Shown here piece by piece: positions 61,374 through 64,000 of a stretch of 64,000 nucleotides of DNA (its first letter is position 1; each line of letters begins with the position of its first letter). The stretch comes from Clostridia bacterium (GTDB taxonomy: Bacteria > Bacillota > Clostridia > Oscillospirales > CAG-272). The stretch spans positions 85,190 through 149,189 of the forward strand of contig JAFTVG010000022.1 in assembly GCA_017465885.1 (NCBI GenBank), given 5' to 3'. A program made the translations under genes and the position numbers. The notes below the pieces were generated by a model that worked only from the letters and a program-made list of their open reading frames with translations, had not been told where the DNA came from and made no database searches.

Positions 61374-63248
61374 ATGTTGTTATTTGCTGACACAGCTGCC
61401 GGCAGTGGCTCCATATCCCTTATGGACGTGCTCACGCTTTTGGGCGGACTTGCACTCTTCCTTTACGGAATGCACGTGATGAGCGCCGCCCTTGAAAAGA
61501 GTGCGGGCAACAAACTGAAATCCATTCTGGCAAGTATGACCTCCAACACCTTCAAGGGCTTCCTTTTGGGTCTTGGTGTAACTGCAGTTATTCAGTCGTC
61601 CTCTGCCACCACCGTTATGGTCGTAGGTTTCGTAAACTCGGGCATTATGACGCTGAAGCAAGCGGTGGGCGTGATCATGGGTGCCAACTTGGGTACCTCC
61701 GTCACCTCCTGGCTGCTTTCCCTTTCGGCGCTCGGCGGCTCTGAAACCGAGGCAGCTGCAAGCAGTATCTTAGACCTGATCTCTACCGACACCTTCGTTC
61801 CGATCATTGCATTCCTTTCGGTGATCCTGATCGTCTTCCAGAAGAATGCGCGCCGCAAGGATATCGGTATGATCTTCATGGGCTTTGCCGTTCTGATGTT
61901 CGGTATGGAAATGATGTCGGGTGCCGTTTCGGGACTGAAGGACAACGATCAGTTCAAGAACGTGCTGACCCTCTTTGAAAATCCCCTGCTTGGCGTCGTC
62001 GTGGGTACTGCCTTCACCGCAGTGATCCAGTCCTCCTCCGCTTCCGTAGGTATTCTGCAGGCGCTGACCACCACGGGTGCCATCAGCTATCACGCCGCTA
62101 TTCCGATCATCATGGGTCAGAACATCGGTACCTGCGTTTCCGCCCTGATCTCCTCCATCGGTGCGTCCAAGAATGCACGCCGCGCCGCTGTGATCCATCT
62201 CTCCTTTAATGTGATCGCAACGCTGATCATTTTGCCCGTGTACTATCTTGTATACGTGCTGGTTCAGCCTCTTGCAGAATTTGTGGCAGGCCCCACCAAT
62301 CCGCTGGGCATCGCCGTTATGCATACCCTGTTCAAGATCGTTGCGCTGGCGATCCTGATGCCCTTCTCCAATCAGCTGGTAAAGCTGTCCACGCTGATCG
62401 TCAAGGACGGAAAAAACAAGGGCGAGGTGCAGCTGCTGGACGAACGTCTTCTGGCTACCCCCACCGTTGCAGTTACCCGTTCCAAGGACGTTGCGGTAAC
62501 GATGGCAAAGACCTCTGTAGATTCCATCAAAACCGCCCTCGGTCTGCTGACAAACTACAGCTCCAAGGTGGCGGACGCCGTCCGTGAGGACGAGAACAAG
62601 GTGGACTCCTACGAGGACAAGCTGGGCTCGTATCTGGTCAAGCTCTCCTGCGAGCCGATGACCGAAAAGGACAGCAACGAAACAAGCAAGCTGCTCCACC
62701 TGATCGGCGACTTTGAAAGAATTTCCGACCATGCCGTAAACATTGCGGCGTCTGCAGAGGAGATCTCCGACAAGAAGCTTTCCTTCTCACCCGAAGCGCA
62801 GAAGGAGCTGAAGATCCTTTCCGATGCGGTCTGCGAGATCCTCGACCTGACCTACGAATCCTTCCGTACCAACGACCTGACCCTTGCCACCAAGGTTGAG
62901 CCTTTGGAGCAGGTCATCGACCGTCTGCGCGACTTTATGAAGCGCCAGCACATCGACCGTCTGGGCAGACAGGAATGTACCATTGAGCTTGGCTTCATCT
63001 TCTCAGACCTGATTACCTGCCTTGAAAGAGTGTCCGACCATTGCTCCAACATCGCAGGCTGTGTCCTGGAGATGTCCCACGAGAATATGGATATCCACGG
63101 ATATCTGAATAAGGTCAAGAGCGGTGACTCCGAGGAATTCAAGGAATACTTTGAATTCTATAGCGCGAAGTACGAAAACCAGCTAACCGCCGTTTCTCTC
63201 GGTGAAGACACCGTTTCGGTGGCAAGCGCTCCCGCAGAGAGCAACTGA
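61374..63248 (+). CDS. Na/Pi-cotransporter family protein with PhoU domain
   Basis: A 624-residue protein. The N-terminal membrane part (about 15-325) has two repeats of the Na/Pi signature, VIQSSSATTVMVVGFVNSG and VIQSSSASVGILQAL, each in a re-entrant loop. The C-terminal PhoU-like helical domain (about 365-590) includes LLHLIGDFERISDHAVNIA and LERVSDHCSNIAG, which bind metal in PhoU. It probably imports phosphate with sodium. It stands alone. Confidence 0.92.
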   Translation: MLLFADTAAGSGSISLMDVLTLLGGLALFLYGMHVMSAALEKSAGNKLKSILASMTSNTFKGFLLGLGVTAVIQSSSATTVMVVGFVNSGIMTLKQAVGVIMGANLGTSVTSWLLSLSALGGSETEAAASSILDLISTDTFVPIIAFLSVILIVFQKNARRKDIGMIFMGFAVLMFGMEMMSGAVSGLKDNDQFKNVLTLFENPLLGVVVGTAFTAVIQSSSASVGILQALTTTGAISYHAAIPIIMGQNIGTCVSALISSIGASKNARRAAVIHLSFNVIATLIILPVYYLVYVLVQPLAEFVAGPTNPLGIAVMHTLFKIVALAILMPFSNQLVKLSTLIVKDGKNKGEVQLLDERLLATPTVAVTRSKDVAVTMAKTSVDSIKTALGLLTNYSSKVADAVREDENKVDSYEDKLGSYLVKLSCEPMTEKDSNETSKLLHLIGDFERISDHAVNIAASAEEISDKKLSFSPEAQKELKILSDAVCEILDLTYESFRTNDLTLATKVEPLEQVIDRLRDFMKRQHIDRLGRQECTIELGFIFSDLITCLERVSDHCSNIAGCVLEMSHENMDIHGYLNKVKSGDSEEFKEYFEFYSAKYENQLTAVSLGEDTVSVASAPAESN

Positions 63249-63316
63249 TCTTCGATGCACCGTCAGAAAATGGCAGAGCAAGAAGGACGAAATTTCAAAA
63301 AATCTTCAATGAAATA

Positions 63317-63345
63317 TTGACAGAACACAAAATCCGTGCTATACT
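63317..63345 (+). promoter_or_regulatory. Promoter of tRNA-Gln
   Basis: TTGACA (63317-63322), 17-base spacer, TATACT (63340-63345). It lies 15 bases before the tRNA 5' end, so the transcript would begin at or near the processed end. Confidence 0.88.
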
Positions 63346-63356
63346 CTATAGCACGG
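63334..63356. repeat. Perfect palindrome over the tRNA-Gln -10 element
   Basis: CCGTGCTATA (63334-63343), CTC, TATAGCACGG (63347-63356). Ten-base arms without mismatch enclose three bases and cover the -10 element. It could be an operator. Confidence 0.75.
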
Positions 63357-63360
63357 TCGA

Positions 63361-63436
63361 TGGGGTGTCGCCAAGCGGTAAGGCACAGGACTTTGACTCC
63401 TGCACTTCGATGGTTCGAATCCATCCACTCCAGCCA
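63361..63436 (+). tRNA. tRNA-Gln (anticodon TTG)
   Basis: A 76-base tRNA. The acceptor TGGGGTG pairs with CACTCCA; the D arm is CGCCAAGCGGTAAGGC, the anticodon loop ACTTTGACT carries TTG for glutamine, and the T arm has GGTTCGAATCC. CCA is encoded at 63434-63436. A promoter and a terminator flank it as a single-gene unit. Confidence 0.96.
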
Positions 63437-63437
63437 G

Positions 63438-63469
63438 AAAAAAGCACTTGCGCAAGCAAGTGCTTTTTT
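63438..63469 (+). terminator. Terminator of tRNA-Gln
   Basis: AAAAAAGCACTTGC (63438-63451) pairs with GCAAGTGCTTTTTT (63456-63469). The stem begins two bases after the tRNA. Confidence 0.92.
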
Positions 63470-63474
63470 CAACT

Positions 63475-63640
63475 AAATCCGTCCTTTCGGACGGGATAAA
63501 TCCCACTATCGTGGGATGAAATCACTTCGTGATGAAATCCGACTTCGTCGGGATAAGAAGGACGGATTTAATTTCATCTGAAGCCGAAGGCTGAAGATTT
63601 CATCCGAGCTTGCTCGGATTTCATCGTGCGTAGCACGATT
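63475..63640. repeat. Chain of short hairpins with ATGAAAT/ATTTCAT linkers
   Basis: At least seven small stem-loops stand in a row, with different stems: CCGTCC/GGACGG (63479), ATCCCAC/GTGGGAT (63500), ATCAC/GTGAT (63521), CCGAC/GTCGG (63539), AGCC/GGCT (63582), ATCCGAGC/GCTCGGAT (63602), ATCGTGC/GCACGAT (63623). Linkers read GATGAAATC in the first half and GATTTCATC in the second, so the block is itself an inverted repeat. AAATCCGTCC (63475) also pairs with GGACGGATTT (63560). No reading frame covers it. Smaller palindromes follow to about 63690. Confidence 0.8.
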
Positions 63641-63684
63641 TCATTCTTTTCGGGTCTGTAGACAGATTCGAACCGGCGAAACGG

Positions 63685-63713
63685 TTGAAATGTTTACAAA
63701 TTTGTGGTATAAT
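63685..63713 (+). promoter_or_regulatory. Promoter of the last, partial gene
   Basis: TTGAAA (63685-63690), 17-base spacer, TATAAT (63708-63713). Confidence 0.82.
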
Positions 63714-63737
63714 GAAAGCAAGAAAGGCGGTGACATT

Positions 63738-64000
63738 ATGAAAAAAGAAATATTAAATGGGACTCGTATCCCTTATGAACTTTCCGTAGAAGAACTCAGC
63801 AAAATGTTATCTTCTCCTATTATGAAGGATTTTTCTCTTGCGTGCGAGGCGTTATCCTACAAAAATGACGTCGCTGCGTACGAGGCGATGAAGTCCTTTA
63901 TCAACGACAAGGATAAATACCGCAGGCTGTATATCTTAAAAACGATTTTCCGTCATCCAAATGCCGCCGAGTTGGTTGATTTTCTTGAAAATGCGATTTC
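63738..64000 (+). CDS. Unrecognised protein, N-terminal part (runs off the window)
   Basis: An open frame from ATG 63738 to the window end, 87 codons, beginning MKKEILNGTRIPYELSVEEL. AAAGGCGG lies ten bases before the ATG and a good promoter just upstream. The visible part looks like a soluble helical protein, with stretches such as LACEALSYKNDVAAYEAMK and FRHPNAAELVDFLENAI that recall helical repeat proteins. I do not recognise it. Its codons are somewhat more AT-rich than the neighbouring genes. Confidence 0.7.
   Translation, partial: MKKEILNGTRIPYELSVEELSKMLSSPIMKDFSLACEALSYKNDVAAYEAMKSFINDKDKYRRLYILKTIFRHPNAAELVDFLENAI

Noticed and set aside
61770..62732. A 320-codon minus-strand frame opposite the Na/Pi-PhoU gene
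   Set aside because: His/Gln/Asp-rich shadow of a clear gene on the other strand; no domain or start signal.
63475..63640. CRISPR array
   Set aside because: The units are short, have different stems and no constant repeat-spacer period, and no cas genes are near.
63650..63690. A second tRNA or tRNA fragment on the minus strand, from the GGTTCGAATC T-loop-like match
   Set aside because: The flanking bases cannot form a T stem or acceptor stem; the match is part of the palindrome-rich tail of the hairpin block.

Overview
The window looks like chromosomal DNA of an endospore-forming, anaerobic Gram-positive bacterium of class Clostridia, probably an uncultured gut-type lineage; the order cannot be fixed from this sequence. 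The evidence is a spo0A C-terminus followed by a complete spoIIIAA-AH operon, spoVM beside rsgA, a spoVB-mazG-rqcP-yabP-yabQ-divIC block in the order known from Bacillus, a GerA-family germination protein, an Rnf complex, a GlgC/GlgD pair, and oxygen-independent coproporphyrinogen oxidase. Strong Shine-Dalgarno sites and TTGACA-17-TATAAT type promoters occur throughout. Almost everything is ordinary core genome; no prophage, insertion sequence or CRISPR array was seen.

Layout. 1-4.8 kb (+): end of spo0A, then the spoIIIA operon that builds the mother cell-forespore channel. 4.9-6.3 kb (+): a SecB-like chaperone gene and a two-domain Nudix gene. 6.4-8.6 kb (-): a thioredoxin-like 2Fe-2S ferredoxin, a small membrane protein and a secreted DUF3472-type protein. 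8.8-11.5 kb (-): feoA-feoB-Cys-rich protein, preceded by two strong promoters and three copies of one inverted repeat, a likely metal-dependent operator. 11.6-16.3 kb (-): a ClpC-like protein whose second ATPase module has lost its catalytic motifs, and three linked genes including a SpoIID-like protein with peptidoglycan-binding repeats. 16.4-17.5 kb (-): spoVM (27 aa) and rsgA. 17.7-20.3 kb (+): a methyltransferase and nnr. 20.3-25 kb: FIVAR lipoprotein, GerA/SpoVAF-like protein, leucine-rich-repeat lipoprotein and a small membrane protein. 25-33.2 kb (-): glycogen operon glgC-glgD-glgA-glgP-GH13. 33.4-51.1 kb (-): a long co-directional run, cdaA-cdaR-FAD oxidoreductase-rseC-recJ-relA-dtd-hemZ-P-loop kinase-spoVB-mazG-rqcP-yabP-yabQ-divIC-rluA-DUF3810. 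51.4-53.4 kb (+): ispD, ispF, rpe. 53.4-55.8 kb (-): two-component system. 56-61.2 kb (+): rnfCDGEAB. 61.4-63.2 kb (+): Na/Pi-cotransporter-PhoU protein, then tRNA-Gln, a chain of small hairpins, and the start of an unrecognised gene.

How the genes fit together. The sporulation genes cover initiation (Spo0A), channel assembly (SpoIIIA), coat anchoring (SpoVM) and cortex or envelope formation (SpoVB, YabP, YabQ, SpoIID-like). The glycogen operon covers synthesis and breakdown. Rnf couples ferredoxin oxidation to NAD reduction and ion pumping. CdaA/CdaR and RelA place c-di-AMP and (p)ppGpp signalling in one gene run.

The points most worth a second look are the ClpC-like protein with a dead second ATPase ring, the triple operator and double promoter of the feo operon, the hairpin chain after tRNA-Gln, the perfect palindrome over the tRNA promoter, and the palindromes at the glycogen promoter.
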